Assembly: GCA_937895775.1 (NCBI GenBank)
Contig: CALBLD010000351.1
Span: 1 to 14,723, forward strand
Source: an uncultured Clostridia bacterium
Lineage (GTDB): Bacteria > Bacillota > Clostridia > Oscillospirales > CAG-272
Reading direction: 5' to 3'
Length of the DNA stretch: 14,723 nt
In this document: one piece after another, positions 1 to 6,561 of the stretch
Numbering within the stretch: the stretch's first letter is position 1
How the letters are laid out: each line of letters begins with the position of its first letter
Notes under the pieces: generated by a model
Databases searched by the model: none
Told to the model about the DNA's origin: nothing
The model's input: only the letters and a program-made list of their open reading frames with translations
Translations under genes and position numbers: made by a program

Positions 1-119
1 GCCTCTGCATCTGCCGGAGCCGACGCATCAACCGTCTTGATCTCGTCTGCCGATATTGCCATCGGAGCGAGAAGCGCGACCATAACAATCGCGAGAATGA
101 GAGAAATTACTCTTTTCAT
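1..119 (-). CDS. Secreted protein, N-terminal fragment (runs off the left edge)
   Basis: Only about 39 residues are visible. They begin MKRVISLILAIVMVALLAP and continue through an alanine/serine-ending hydrophobic core (AISA, followed by DEIKTVD), a textbook Sec signal peptide with probable signal peptidase I cleavage after residue 23 or so. There is no lipobox cysteine, so the product should be secreted or anchored by other means. The start is supported by an AAGGAAA ribosome binding site 6 bases upstream (revcomp of about 126-132) and by a promoter at 187-215 that gives a leader of roughly 60 bases. The mature part begins with an acidic, Ala/Pro-rich stretch, typical of a linker, and says nothing about function. 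The gene lies downstream of recG in the same direction but has its own promoter. Product identity is unknown. Confidence 0.8.
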   Translation of the reverse strand, partial: MKRVISLILAIVMVALLAPMAISADEIKTVDASAPADAE

Positions 120-186
120 AGTAGTTTCCTTTCTTAATAATTATTTTCGGAGATGTCGGACGTCCTCCGCCACCCCGTCTGATGTA

Positions 187-215
187 ATTATACTTCATTC
201 TATCGGATTTTGCAA
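187..215 (-). promoter_or_regulatory. Housekeeping-type promoter for the secreted protein gene
   Basis: On the minus strand TTGCAA (210-215) is followed after exactly 17 bases by TATAAT (187-192). Transcription should begin near 180, about 60 bases before the start codon at 119. The surrounding 120-358 region is AT-rich and gene-free, as expected of a regulatory gap after recG. Apart from a short imperfect dyad at 331-351 I see no further structure in it. Confidence 0.75.
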
Positions 216-358
216 TAACTTTACACCTGTTTTGTGCATGTTACACATACGATTCGCTTTATGCAACAAATTATTCACAATTTATCTGCCGTTTATTTGG
301 TCAACTCTTCACGATTTTAATTTCACGGTCACAATTTCGCAATCGAATTGTAAGTATT

Positions 359-2449
359 TTACATTATCTGAAAAATATTTTCAGAATCGGAAGAGCCTCC
401 GACAGTCTCGCCCGCAAGCGAAAAAGCGGCAAGGAGCATGTCGGTATTGTCGCAGAGATTTGCAAGTCTGAACCTTAACTGACCCGACTGCCGCCTGCCT
501 CCGAGCTCCGCGGGGATAAAGTCGCCCGGACCGCGCATTTTCAGATCGGTTTCGGCGATTGCAAATCCGTCGTTTGTCTTACAGAGTGTTTCGAGCCGCT
601 CTTTTGCCTCTTCACCCGGGTCGTCGCTGACAAGTATACACCACGACTTATATTTACCGCGTCCGACCCGTCCGCGGAGCTGATGCAGTCCAGAAAGTCC
701 GAACCGTTCGGCGTTTTCCACTATCATAAGCGTTGCGTTCGGCACGTTCACGCCGACCTCGATTACGGTCGTCGAAACGAGCACGTCAAGTCTGCCCTCC
801 GCAAAATCGGACATCACCTTATCCTTTTCGGCAGCCTTCATTCTGCCGTGCAGGCACCCGACCGCAAGTCCGGGATGCGCGGCGGCAAGATCGGCGGCAT
901 ATCCGACCGCCGAGCGGAGTTTTTTCCCGCCGACAGGTCTGCCGAAGATATCGACAAGTCCGCCGTCGCCGTCCTCTTCGTCCTCCTCGTCGTCTATCGA
1001 CGGGCAGACGATATATGTCTGCCGACCCTCCTTTGCCTGCTTTGAAATAAAGCCTTCCATGCGTTCACGGTAGCTTTCATCGACAAGAAAGGTGGACACC
1101 TTCTGTCTGCCGGGCGGCATTTCGTCAACCGCCGACAGCGACATATCGCCGTAAAGCACAAGTGCAAGCGAGCGCGGGATCGGAGTCGCCGACATGGCAA
1201 GCACATGGGCAAGCATCCCGTCAAGTCCGCTCTTTGCGGCGAGCGATTCCCGCTGGGCAAGTCCGAACCTGTGCTGTTCGTCCGTAATTACAAGCCCGCA
1301 CTTTTTAAAGGCGACATTGTCCGAGATCAGCGCGTGGGTGCCTATCACGAGATCGGTCTCTCCCGCCGCAATCTGCTTCTGCACCTGTTTCTTTTTCGCC
1401 GGTGTCAGACTGCCGACGAGCAGTGAAACTCTGACGCCCGTACCTTCAAACATTTCCGAAAGATCATCAAAATGCTGTCTTGCCAGTATTTCGGTCGGAA
1501 CCATCATTGCGCACTGATAGCCGTCGGCGACCGCAAATGCGGCGGCTGCGGCGGCGCAGACCGTTTTTCCGCAGCCGACATCTCCGCAGATCATACGGTT
1601 CATCGGTCTGCCCGACCGCATATCGGCAGCGATCTCGCCTATAACGCGCCGCTGTGCGCCCGTGGGCGCAAAGGGCAGGCGGGAGAGGAAACCGTCCATG
1701 ACCTTCTTTTCGCATGCGATAACAGGTGCGCTTCTGTCCGCCCGCTGTCTTTTCTCTCCGAGTACGCCGAGCGCGAAGGTATAAAGTTCTTCGAATATGA
1801 AATAATTCCTTGCTTTTTCAAGCTCCTGCGGACTGCCCGGTCGGTGTATTGCAAAAAGCGCCTCCCGCCTGCCGCAAAGTCCGAGCCTCTTCCTGTAATC
1901 GTCGCAGATCGGCTCGGGCAGATTCGGATCGAGCATTTCGAGCGCACCCGCAATCAGCTTCTGCATAAGCTTCTGCGTCAGTCCCTTTGCAAGCGGATAG
2001 ACGGCGAAATAGTCGGGCAGAGTCTTGCCCGGCGAGACCGCCTCGTATTCGGGAGAGGTCAGCACGAATCTGCCGCGGAATTTTTCGATTTTTCCGTAAA
2101 AGCGGAAGATCCCGCCGACGTGAAATATGCTTTTGACGAATTTGTTATTGAAAAACTGCACGGTTATTCTGCCGCTCTCGTCAAAAGCGGGAAATCTTGC
2201 GATGGTCATACCGCGCCTTATTTCGGCACTTGTCGGCTCGGCTCCGACGGTGAGCAGCATTGCACAGCGTTCTTCGGTTGCCGCAGCATCGACAAGTCGG
2301 GTTATCTGTCCTCTGTCCTGATACGCCCGGGGAAAATGACAAAGCAGATCGCCGACGGTGAAAATATGAAGCGCGGCAAGCTCGGAAGCGCGTTTTTCGC
2401 CGACGCCCGGAAGCACACTCAGGCGATCGTCATATTTTACATATCCCAT
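359..2449 (-). CDS. recG: ATP-dependent DNA helicase RecG
   Basis: RecG remodels stalled replication forks and branch-migrates Holliday junctions in the cytoplasm. The 696-residue protein matches the family in length and order. An N-terminal wedge/OB region covers about 1-235. The helicase core follows: Walker A GDVGCGKT (289-296), DEQH box (390-393), SAT motif in MSATPIPRS (419-427), motif V STTVIEVGVNVP (559-570) and motif VI QLRGRVGRG (590-598). The RecG signature DLKMRGPGDF (635-644) and RRQSG come next. The start at 2449 is preferred because GGGGGAG lies 6 bases upstream; an in-frame TTG at 2503 falls inside the promoter -35 box and is rejected. An acidic insert (DDEEDEEDGDGG, about 486-497) sits between motifs IV and V. 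The segment after GPGDF is slightly divergent (IPAELGG where GTRQSG-type sequence is usual). No convincing terminator follows the stop. Confidence 0.97.
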   Translation of the reverse strand: MGYVKYDDRLSVLPGVGEKRASELAALHIFTVGDLLCHFPRAYQDRGQITRLVDAAATEERCAMLLTVGAEPTSAEIRRGMTIARFPAFDESGRITVQFFNNKFVKSIFHVGGIFRFYGKIEKFRGRFVLTSPEYEAVSPGKTLPDYFAVYPLAKGLTQKLMQKLIAGALEMLDPNLPEPICDDYRKRLGLCGRREALFAIHRPGSPQELEKARNYFIFEELYTFALGVLGEKRQRADRSAPVIACEKKVMDGFLSRLPFAPTGAQRRVIGEIAADMRSGRPMNRMICGDVGCGKTVCAAAAAAFAVADGYQCAMMVPTEILARQHFDDLSEMFEGTGVRVSLLVGSLTPAKKKQVQKQIAAGETDLVIGTHALISDNVAFKKCGLVITDEQHRFGLAQRESLAAKSGLDGMLAHVLAMSATPIPRSLALVLYGDMSLSAVDEMPPGRQKVSTFLVDESYRERMEGFISKQAKEGRQTYIVCPSIDDEEDEEDGDGGLVDIFGRPVGGKKLRSAVGYAADLAAAHPGLAVGCLHGRMKAAEKDKVMSDFAEGRLDVLVSTTVIEVGVNVPNATLMIVENAERFGLSGLHQLRGRVGRGKYKSWCILVSDDPGEEAKERLETLCKTNDGFAIAETDLKMRGPGDFIPAELGGRRQSGQLRFRLANLCDNTDMLLAAFSLAGETVGGSSDSENIFQIM

Positions 2450-2474
2450 TTTTTCTCCCCCGTTCGTTTTTTTA

Positions 2475-2503
2475 ATTTTAGCACGCAAAAAAGATTTTGT
2501 CAA
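2475..2503 (-). promoter_or_regulatory. Promoter for recG
   Basis: Minus-strand TTGACA (2498-2503), a 17-base spacer and TAAAAT (2475-2480). Transcription should start near 2468, leaving a leader of only about 20 bases that carries the GGGGGAG ribosome binding site. The plus-strand gene at 2568 diverges from here; I could not find an equally good plus-strand promoter in 2504-2550. Confidence 0.8.
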
Positions 2504-2567
2504 CGCATAACTTCATCCGATTTGAGGAAGAATCGATACAAAGGCAAAAACAGGGGGGTAAAGCGGC

Positions 2568-2867
2568 ATGAAATACAATGTCATTGACGAGATCGAAGAT
2601 TTCGGCAAGCAGGTCGGACGCAAGATGGCAAAAGGAAAGAAAGAGATCATGAAAAAGAAGAAGGCATGGGAGGGCGAGGTCGGCATGACCGGAAGCATCA
2701 GCGACTGCAACGGCAAGTCGCTGTGCAGGATGCATCACGACTGTTCCTTCCGGATTCCGCTCTGCGCGCTGATAGTCACCGCAATGATATCGGCGGCAAT
2801 GATCTTAATCATCTGCATTTGCAGACATTCGGCAAAAAAGAAGCAGAAAAAGAAGCTGTCCGCATAA
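2568..2867 (+). CDS. Small basic single-pass membrane protein, unknown function
   Basis: A 99-residue protein, the only convincing plus-strand gene. Residues 1-34 are strongly charged and lysine-rich (KKEIMKKKKAW) and likely helical. Residues 42-62 form a Cys/His-containing segment (C47, C53, H56, H57, C59). Residues 63-85 are a clear transmembrane helix (IPLCALIVTAMISAAMILIICIC), and the tail ends in a polylysine cluster (AKKKQKKKLSA). There is no signal peptide. The ribosome binding site AGGGGGG ends 9 bases before the ATG. The stop codon lies in the loop of a perfect 11-bp hairpin and a strong terminator follows, both supporting a real gene. It diverges from recG and converges on the GH31 gene. 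I do not recognise the family; the four spaced Cys/His residues could bind metal, but this is a guess. Confidence 0.75.
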   Translation: MKYNVIDEIEDFGKQVGRKMAKGKKEIMKKKKAWEGEVGMTGSISDCNGKSLCRMHHDCSFRIPLCALIVTAMISAAMILIICICRHSAKKKQKKKLSA

Positions 2868-2879
2868 GTGCGGACAGCT
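2846..2879 (-). terminator. Intrinsic terminator for the GH31 gene (minus strand)
   Basis: A perfect 11-bp stem (2854-2864 with 2869-2879, AGCTGTCCGCA arms) has a 4-base loop. Read on the minus strand, it is followed by TCTTTTTC (2846-2853) and a further T-rich run. It sits about 40 bases past the GH31 stop. On the plus strand the stop codon of the small membrane protein (2865-2867) occupies the loop, so the terminator is embedded in that gene's last codons. Confidence 0.75.
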
Positions 2880-2887
2880 CTCCTCAT

Positions 2888-2920
2888 CTCTGCCCCGGCT
2901 GCGGGGCAGAGAGCTTTTTT
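2888..2920 (+). terminator. Intrinsic terminator for the small membrane protein gene (plus strand)
   Basis: The stem CTCTGCCCC (2888-2896) pairs with GGGGCAGAG (2903-2911), can be closed by one more G-C pair, and is followed by AGCTTTTTT. The final T bases overlap the GH31 stop codon (2919-2921), so the two convergent genes end within about 55 bases of each other. An alternative longer pairing of AGCTCTC (2877-2883) with GAGAGCT (2909-2915) is also possible. Confidence 0.88.
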
Positions 2921-5369
2921 ATTCGGTGACCTCGCAGAGGTAATCCTTGTCGATCTCGTCAAGATCGGACAGGTGAACGATCGCCGTATATTTTCCGACG
3001 TCGCCGCTGTACTTTGCGAGCGTGTTTGCAACCGAGTTTCTTATGCTGAACGGAGCCTCGCAGAGACGCAGTCTTCCGAAGATGTTCCGTTTCATCTCGT
3101 CTGCGGCGGAAAGCGGTGCGCAGGTTATCTCAAAGCGATAGACCGCCGACGGGTCGAAGTTGTCGATCTTTACCGTCACCTCGCGGTAGTTTTTCATCGT
3201 AAATTCGGCGGGAATACGGTTTTTCAGAACGACTGCCGTCACTTCCCCTCTGTCTATGCCGAAGAAGGAATCGGCGGGATGATGCATGAGCATGTTCGGG
3301 AAGCGCAATGTCAGCGATCTTCCCTCGGGCATGAGATCGAAATCGCCCGAACAGCTTACGGTGACGGTCTGTCTGCCGTCCTCCGAAAGATCGGTCACGA
3401 AATTCGTGCGGAGCACGCGCTCGTCGGTCTCCGAATCCTCATAAAGCGTGAAGCTTCCGCTTCCGCCGTATACCGAAACCTCAAGAGCGGTCGGATTTTC
3501 GCAGGAGTTGCCGTGATCGCCGCTCATCGGAATGACCGCGCCCGCCTTTACGAATGCGGGAACGCTGTCGAGCGGACGTACTGCGGTAAAGCGTCTGCCG
3601 CCCTTGCCGACCGTATATTTTTCGCCGGTGAAAAGGTCGGTAAACTCTCCCTCGGGGAGCCACACATCGACCTTTGCAAGTCCCTTTGCCACCGAATGAT
3701 CGGTGATCGGGGCGACATAGATCGCCTGTCCGAAGAGGTACTCGTTTTTGTATTCGTAGCTTTCGGGTGCCTCGGGCAAGCCGTAGTAAAGCGGCTCGCA
3801 GAGCGGCAGTCCGCTGCTGTGGGTGAGATAATTACAGCTGTAAAGGAAGGGGATCAGCTTATGCCGCAGAAGCATCATGTTCCGCGCGATCTCGGACACG
3901 CCGCTCTTGTATTCCCACGGCTCCTTGGTGAGCAGCGGGCTGTCGGTGCAGTGCATACGGTTTATCGGGTTGAAAAGTCCGAACTGCAGAAAGCGCAGAT
4001 AAAGCTCGTCGTCCTTTCTTCCGAGGTGGTGTCCGCCGATGTCGTGTCCCCACCATGTGTATCCGCAGTTTGCCGCCGATGCCGTGAAGAAGGGCATGAG
4101 CCGCAGGGTATCCCACGACACGGTCGTGTCTCCCGAAAATCCTATCGGATAGGGGTGCGAGCCGATACCCGCATAGCGTGACATTATGAGCGGATGTCTG
4201 TGATTTCTGCCGTTGTCGAGGTAATGCATGTGATTGAGCACCCAGAGCGGGTCAAGTCCCGCCTTTGACGAAGTGGTTCCCTGCTGCCAGTCGATCCACC
4301 AGAAATCCACGCCGTCCCTTTCGTAAGGATGGTGCATTATCTCAAAATACGCCTGCATGAACTTCGGCGAACCCGCATCGAAGGGGATTACATGCTCGGT
4401 CGAGGGATCGACCCCCATCGCCTGTGCCATCTGCGGATAGCGTTCCTCAAAATATCTCACTCCGGAGGCGGGATGCAGATTCAGCGTGACACGCAGACCG
4501 CGTCTGTGAAGCTCGCTTAGAAAGCCTCTGTAATCGGGGAAAAGCTTTTTGTTCCATGTATAACCGGTCCAGCCGATCCGTCTGTTTTCCGGGGTGGCAA
4601 GCGTGCCGCGGTCGGCTGTGTTCTTGCCGCTTGCGGTTATCTTCATATCTTCGTCGAGAGTGGTGTTGTAATGCCAGTCGAGGTCAAGGGTGGCAACGGT
4701 AAGCGGTATACCGTTTTCCTCAAAGCGATCGACAAGATCGAGATATTCGTCCGCCGAATAGGCATGATATCTGCTCCACCAGTTGCCGAAGGCGAATCTC
4801 GGAAGCATCGGGACGCCTCCGGTTATCATATAAAGCGCGCGCAGTGCACCCCTGTAATCGTGCCCGAAGGCGAAGATGTAAAAATCGTGCAGATCGCCCG
4901 ATTTTGCGTCCGGGAACATGTTTTCGTCAAGGCAGAGGCTGTCGGCGTCGTCGATCACTGCGACTCCGTTTTTCGAGCAGACACCCGATTCAAGTTCCAG
5001 CGTTCCCATGTCCCTGATGTAATATCTGCCGTCATAGCAGTCGAGCGTTCTCGTCGTTCCGGGCAGATCGCCGGGAGCAAGCGGAAGGGTAACGCCGTCC
5101 ACGGTCACACTGCACGCCTCCGGCTTGTCGTCGATATCGAGCCTTACCTTGTCGGTCTTTACGGTCAGCACCCCGCTTCTTACAGCCGTTCTGTACTGCA
5201 CCGGCGGCATGTTTCTGTACCATATCTGCTGTGTCGGGCGGTCGCAGAATTTTCCCGCATCGTTGAACTCAAGGCGGAAGAGTCTGTCGGACAGGACGGT
5301 AAGTCTTGCGTTTTTATGTATAATTATATTCTCGGGCAGAGCAACGGCTGCCGTTTTCGGTTGTTCCAT
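2919..5369 (-). CDS. Family 31 glycoside hydrolase (alpha-glycosidase), cytoplasmic
   Basis: GH31 enzymes hydrolyse alpha-linked sugars from the non-reducing end with retention (alpha-glucosidase, alpha-xylosidase, alpha-galactosidase or alpha-N-acetylgalactosaminidase by subfamily). The 816-residue protein has an N-terminal beta-sandwich (about 1-185), a TIM barrel (about 188-530) and C-terminal beta domains. Landmarks are LDLDWHY (228-234), the predicted nucleophile D360 in WWIDWQQG, the predicted acid/base D414 in GFSGDTTVSW, and the family hallmark WWGHDIGGH (439-447). There is no signal peptide, so it should act on imported oligosaccharides. Residues after about 660 form an extra C-terminal region I cannot assign. 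The start at 5369 has AAGGGAG 9 bases upstream; an upstream in-frame start lies inside the promoter and is rejected. The preceding AraC gene is the obvious regulator. The substrate cannot be read from sequence alone. Confidence 0.93.
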   Translation of the reverse strand: MEQPKTAAVALPENIIIHKNARLTVLSDRLFRLEFNDAGKFCDRPTQQIWYRNMPPVQYRTAVRSGVLTVKTDKVRLDIDDKPEACSVTVDGVTLPLAPGDLPGTTRTLDCYDGRYYIRDMGTLELESGVCSKNGVAVIDDADSLCLDENMFPDAKSGDLHDFYIFAFGHDYRGALRALYMITGGVPMLPRFAFGNWWSRYHAYSADEYLDLVDRFEENGIPLTVATLDLDWHYNTTLDEDMKITASGKNTADRGTLATPENRRIGWTGYTWNKKLFPDYRGFLSELHRRGLRVTLNLHPASGVRYFEERYPQMAQAMGVDPSTEHVIPFDAGSPKFMQAYFEIMHHPYERDGVDFWWIDWQQGTTSSKAGLDPLWVLNHMHYLDNGRNHRHPLIMSRYAGIGSHPYPIGFSGDTTVSWDTLRLMPFFTASAANCGYTWWGHDIGGHHLGRKDDELYLRFLQFGLFNPINRMHCTDSPLLTKEPWEYKSGVSEIARNMMLLRHKLIPFLYSCNYLTHSSGLPLCEPLYYGLPEAPESYEYKNEYLFGQAIYVAPITDHSVAKGLAKVDVWLPEGEFTDLFTGEKYTVGKGGRRFTAVRPLDSVPAFVKAGAVIPMSGDHGNSCENPTALEVSVYGGSGSFTLYEDSETDERVLRTNFVTDLSEDGRQTVTVSCSGDFDLMPEGRSLTLRFPNMLMHHPADSFFGIDRGEVTAVVLKNRIPAEFTMKNYREVTVKIDNFDPSAVYRFEITCAPLSAADEMKRNIFGRLRLCEAPFSIRNSVANTLAKYSGDVGKYTAIVHLSDLDEIDKDYLCEVTE

Positions 5370-5374
5370 GAGAA

Positions 5375-5429
5375 AAGTCTCCCTTATACCATAATCTTTT
5401 GCCAAGATTATAATACGAAAGGGAGACTT
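5375..5429 (-). promoter_or_regulatory. Nested inverted repeat over the GH31 promoter and ribosome binding site
   Basis: Outer 11-bp arms AAGTCTCCCTT (5375-5385) and AAGGGAGACTT (5419-5429) are perfectly complementary. Inner 8-bp arms ATAATCTT (5391-5398) and AAGATTAT (5404-5411) enclose a 5-base loop. The left outer arm contains the GH31 ribosome binding site; the right arm fills the spacer of the GH31 promoter. In mRNA reading through from araC the site would be paired. In mRNA starting near 5400 the 5' arm would be absent. As DNA, the two arms are 44 bp apart centre to centre, so a protein operator is also possible. Confidence 0.7.
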
Positions 5430-5435
5430 CGTCAA
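5407..5435 (-). promoter_or_regulatory. Promoter for the GH31 gene
   Basis: Minus-strand TTGACG (5430-5435), a 17-base spacer and TATAAT (5407-5412). Transcription should start near 5400, about 30 bases before the start codon. Both boxes are embedded in inverted repeats (5375-5429 and 5435-5460), which suggests regulated rather than constitutive use. Confidence 0.78.
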
Positions 5436-5460
5436 TATACCGATTTTGTCGTCGGTATAT
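5435..5460. repeat. 9-bp inverted repeat between araC stop and GH31 -35 box
   Basis: ATATACCGA (5435-5443) and TCGGTATAT (5452-5460) are perfect complements separated by 8 bases. It begins 8 bases past the regulator's stop codon and touches the GH31 -35 box. Neither strand has a good T-tract after it, so a regulator operator is more likely than a terminator, though a weak terminator for the regulator gene is not excluded. Confidence 0.55.
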
Positions 5461-5467
5461 ACGGATT

Positions 5468-6421
5468 TTATATCTGTCCGGTCGACCGCATTTCTCTGTC
5501 GCAGAGCGCGGCAAATTCAACCGGCGTCATTCCGCAGATTTCCTTGAAACGGCGGAAGAAATAGGCATAATAATTGAAGCCGCAGGCGATCGATATTTCG
5601 TTCATGTTCCTGCTTCCGCTTCTTATCATGCTTCTTGCGCAGTCGATCTTGTAATGATTGAGAAAATCGGTGAAAGTGGTCCCGAAATTCTTTCTGAAAA
5701 CGGTGGTGAAATAGGCTTTGTTATAGGACAGCTTCCTTGCCGTGTCCTCAAGGGTAACGTCTGCGAGATTTCCTTCCGAAATGGCGGTTATGACCTTCTG
5801 GATGAACTCGGCGGAGCGGCTGTATCCGAGCGGATTCTTTTCGGGATCGCCGAGCGCATCAAGGATCAGGCAGATGTGCGCAAGCTCAAAAAGTCCGCTC
5901 TGCCGCGCGACCGTTCCGCTCGCTCCGCCGTTAGACCCCGAATCGCGCCGATGCTCAAGGATAGCGTCAAGCGATCCGCGCACCGCCGCAAGCATGCGGG
6001 GATCGGTAAATTCTGTCGGATAGCGGTATCCGCCGCCGATCAGTGCCGATATCCGCTCGCGGATGCCGTCGATCGGAGCGTCTGCAAGACTGCGCAGATC
6101 TATATTGAAGGCATAATAAAGGGTGCGTCCCTTCCCCTGCACGATCTTTCCGCTGTGCGGCTCAAACGGATTTATTATAAGTATCTCCCCCGCGCCGCAG
6201 GAATGATTTTCTCCCGCTATCGAAAACTCTATCCCGCCCTTTATGACATAGAGAAGCTCAAACTTCTCGTGAAGATGAAGATGACAGCATTTCTGCGGGT
6301 CGTTCTGCATCGGATACCAATAAGGGAATATCTTTTTTTCGAAATCGAAAAATATCCTCGTAATGCGCAGAAGACCGCCCGCATCGTTGGGATTTCTTTC
6401 GTAAAGTGCAGGCTTTTCCAT
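5468..6421 (-). CDS. AraC-family transcriptional regulator with cupin sensor domain
   Basis: A 317-residue cytoplasmic DNA-binding protein. The N-terminal half (about 45-115) is a cupin-type ligand pocket (HLHLHEKFELLYVIKGG, then AGEILIINPFEPHS), usual in sugar-responsive regulators. Residues about 205-305 form the double helix-turn-helix AraC domain: first helix-turn-helix TLEDTARKLSYNKAYFTTVF (223-242), second MNEISIACGFNYYAYFFRRF (273-292), ending with GMTPVEF. The start at 6421 has GAAAGGG 10 bases upstream. It has its own promoter and lies 98 bp upstream of, and in line with, the GH31 gene, so it most likely activates that gene in response to a glycan-derived ligand; this pairing is inferred from position. 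The ligand is unknown. Confidence 0.95.
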   Translation of the reverse strand: MEKPALYERNPNDAGGLLRITRIFFDFEKKIFPYWYPMQNDPQKCCHLHLHEKFELLYVIKGGIEFSIAGENHSCGAGEILIINPFEPHSGKIVQGKGRTLYYAFNIDLRSLADAPIDGIRERISALIGGGYRYPTEFTDPRMLAAVRGSLDAILEHRRDSGSNGGASGTVARQSGLFELAHICLILDALGDPEKNPLGYSRSAEFIQKVITAISEGNLADVTLEDTARKLSYNKAYFTTVFRKNFGTTFTDFLNHYKIDCARSMIRSGSRNMNEISIACGFNYYAYFFRRFKEICGMTPVEFAALCDREMRSTGQI

Positions 6422-6456
6422 CGGCTTTCAGCCCTTTCGTGTAGTTGACTGCCGTA

Positions 6457-6485
6457 ATTATAGCACAGAAAAGCCGTTTTTTCAA
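6457..6485 (-). promoter_or_regulatory. Promoter for the AraC-family regulator
   Basis: Minus-strand TTGAAA (6480-6485), a 17-base spacer and TATAAT (6457-6462). The predicted transcription start near 6450 is about 30 bases upstream of the regulator's start codon. It lies between the upstream gene's terminator and the regulator, making the regulator an independent transcription unit. Confidence 0.78.
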
Positions 6486-6512
6486 GAAGTTTTCGGAAAT
6501 CCGCCGCAAATC

Positions 6513-6556
6513 AGCAAAAACAAAAGCACCTCTGCCGTTTTCGGGGGCAGAGGTGC
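6513..6556 (-). terminator. Intrinsic terminator after the distal Asp-box lipoprotein gene
   Basis: On the minus strand GCACCTCTGCC (revcomp of 6546-6556) pairs perfectly over 11 bp with GGCAGAGGTGC (revcomp of 6526-6536). It is followed by TTTTGTTTTTG (down to about 6515). It begins 6 bases after the stop codon at 6562 and separates this gene from the regulator. Confidence 0.92.
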
Positions 6557-6561
6557 GCGGT

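Noticed and set aside
331..351. Hairpin after the recG stop as an intrinsic terminator
   Set aside because: The dyad is AT-rich, imperfect and lacks a T-tract on the minus strand; too weak to annotate as a terminator.
37..471. Plus-strand frame of 144 codons across the gap after recG
   Set aside because: It is antisense to a signal peptide and the recG end, spans an AT-rich promoter region, and looks like chance.
1472..2587. Plus-strand reading frame (371 codons) opposite recG
   Set aside because: It is antisense to well-conserved helicase motifs, crosses the recG promoter and runs into the start of the small membrane protein; its composition is shadow-like.
2868..4181. Long plus-strand reading frame (437 codons) opposite the GH31 gene
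   Set aside because: It lies entirely antisense to a clear GH31 coding region, starts at the terminator, has no ribosome binding site and no recognisable domain; codon bias of the true gene keeps the opposite frame open.
5654..6448. Plus-strand reading frame (264 codons) opposite the AraC-family gene
   Set aside because: It is antisense to both helix-turn-helix motifs and the cupin, and lacks any domain or ribosome binding site.
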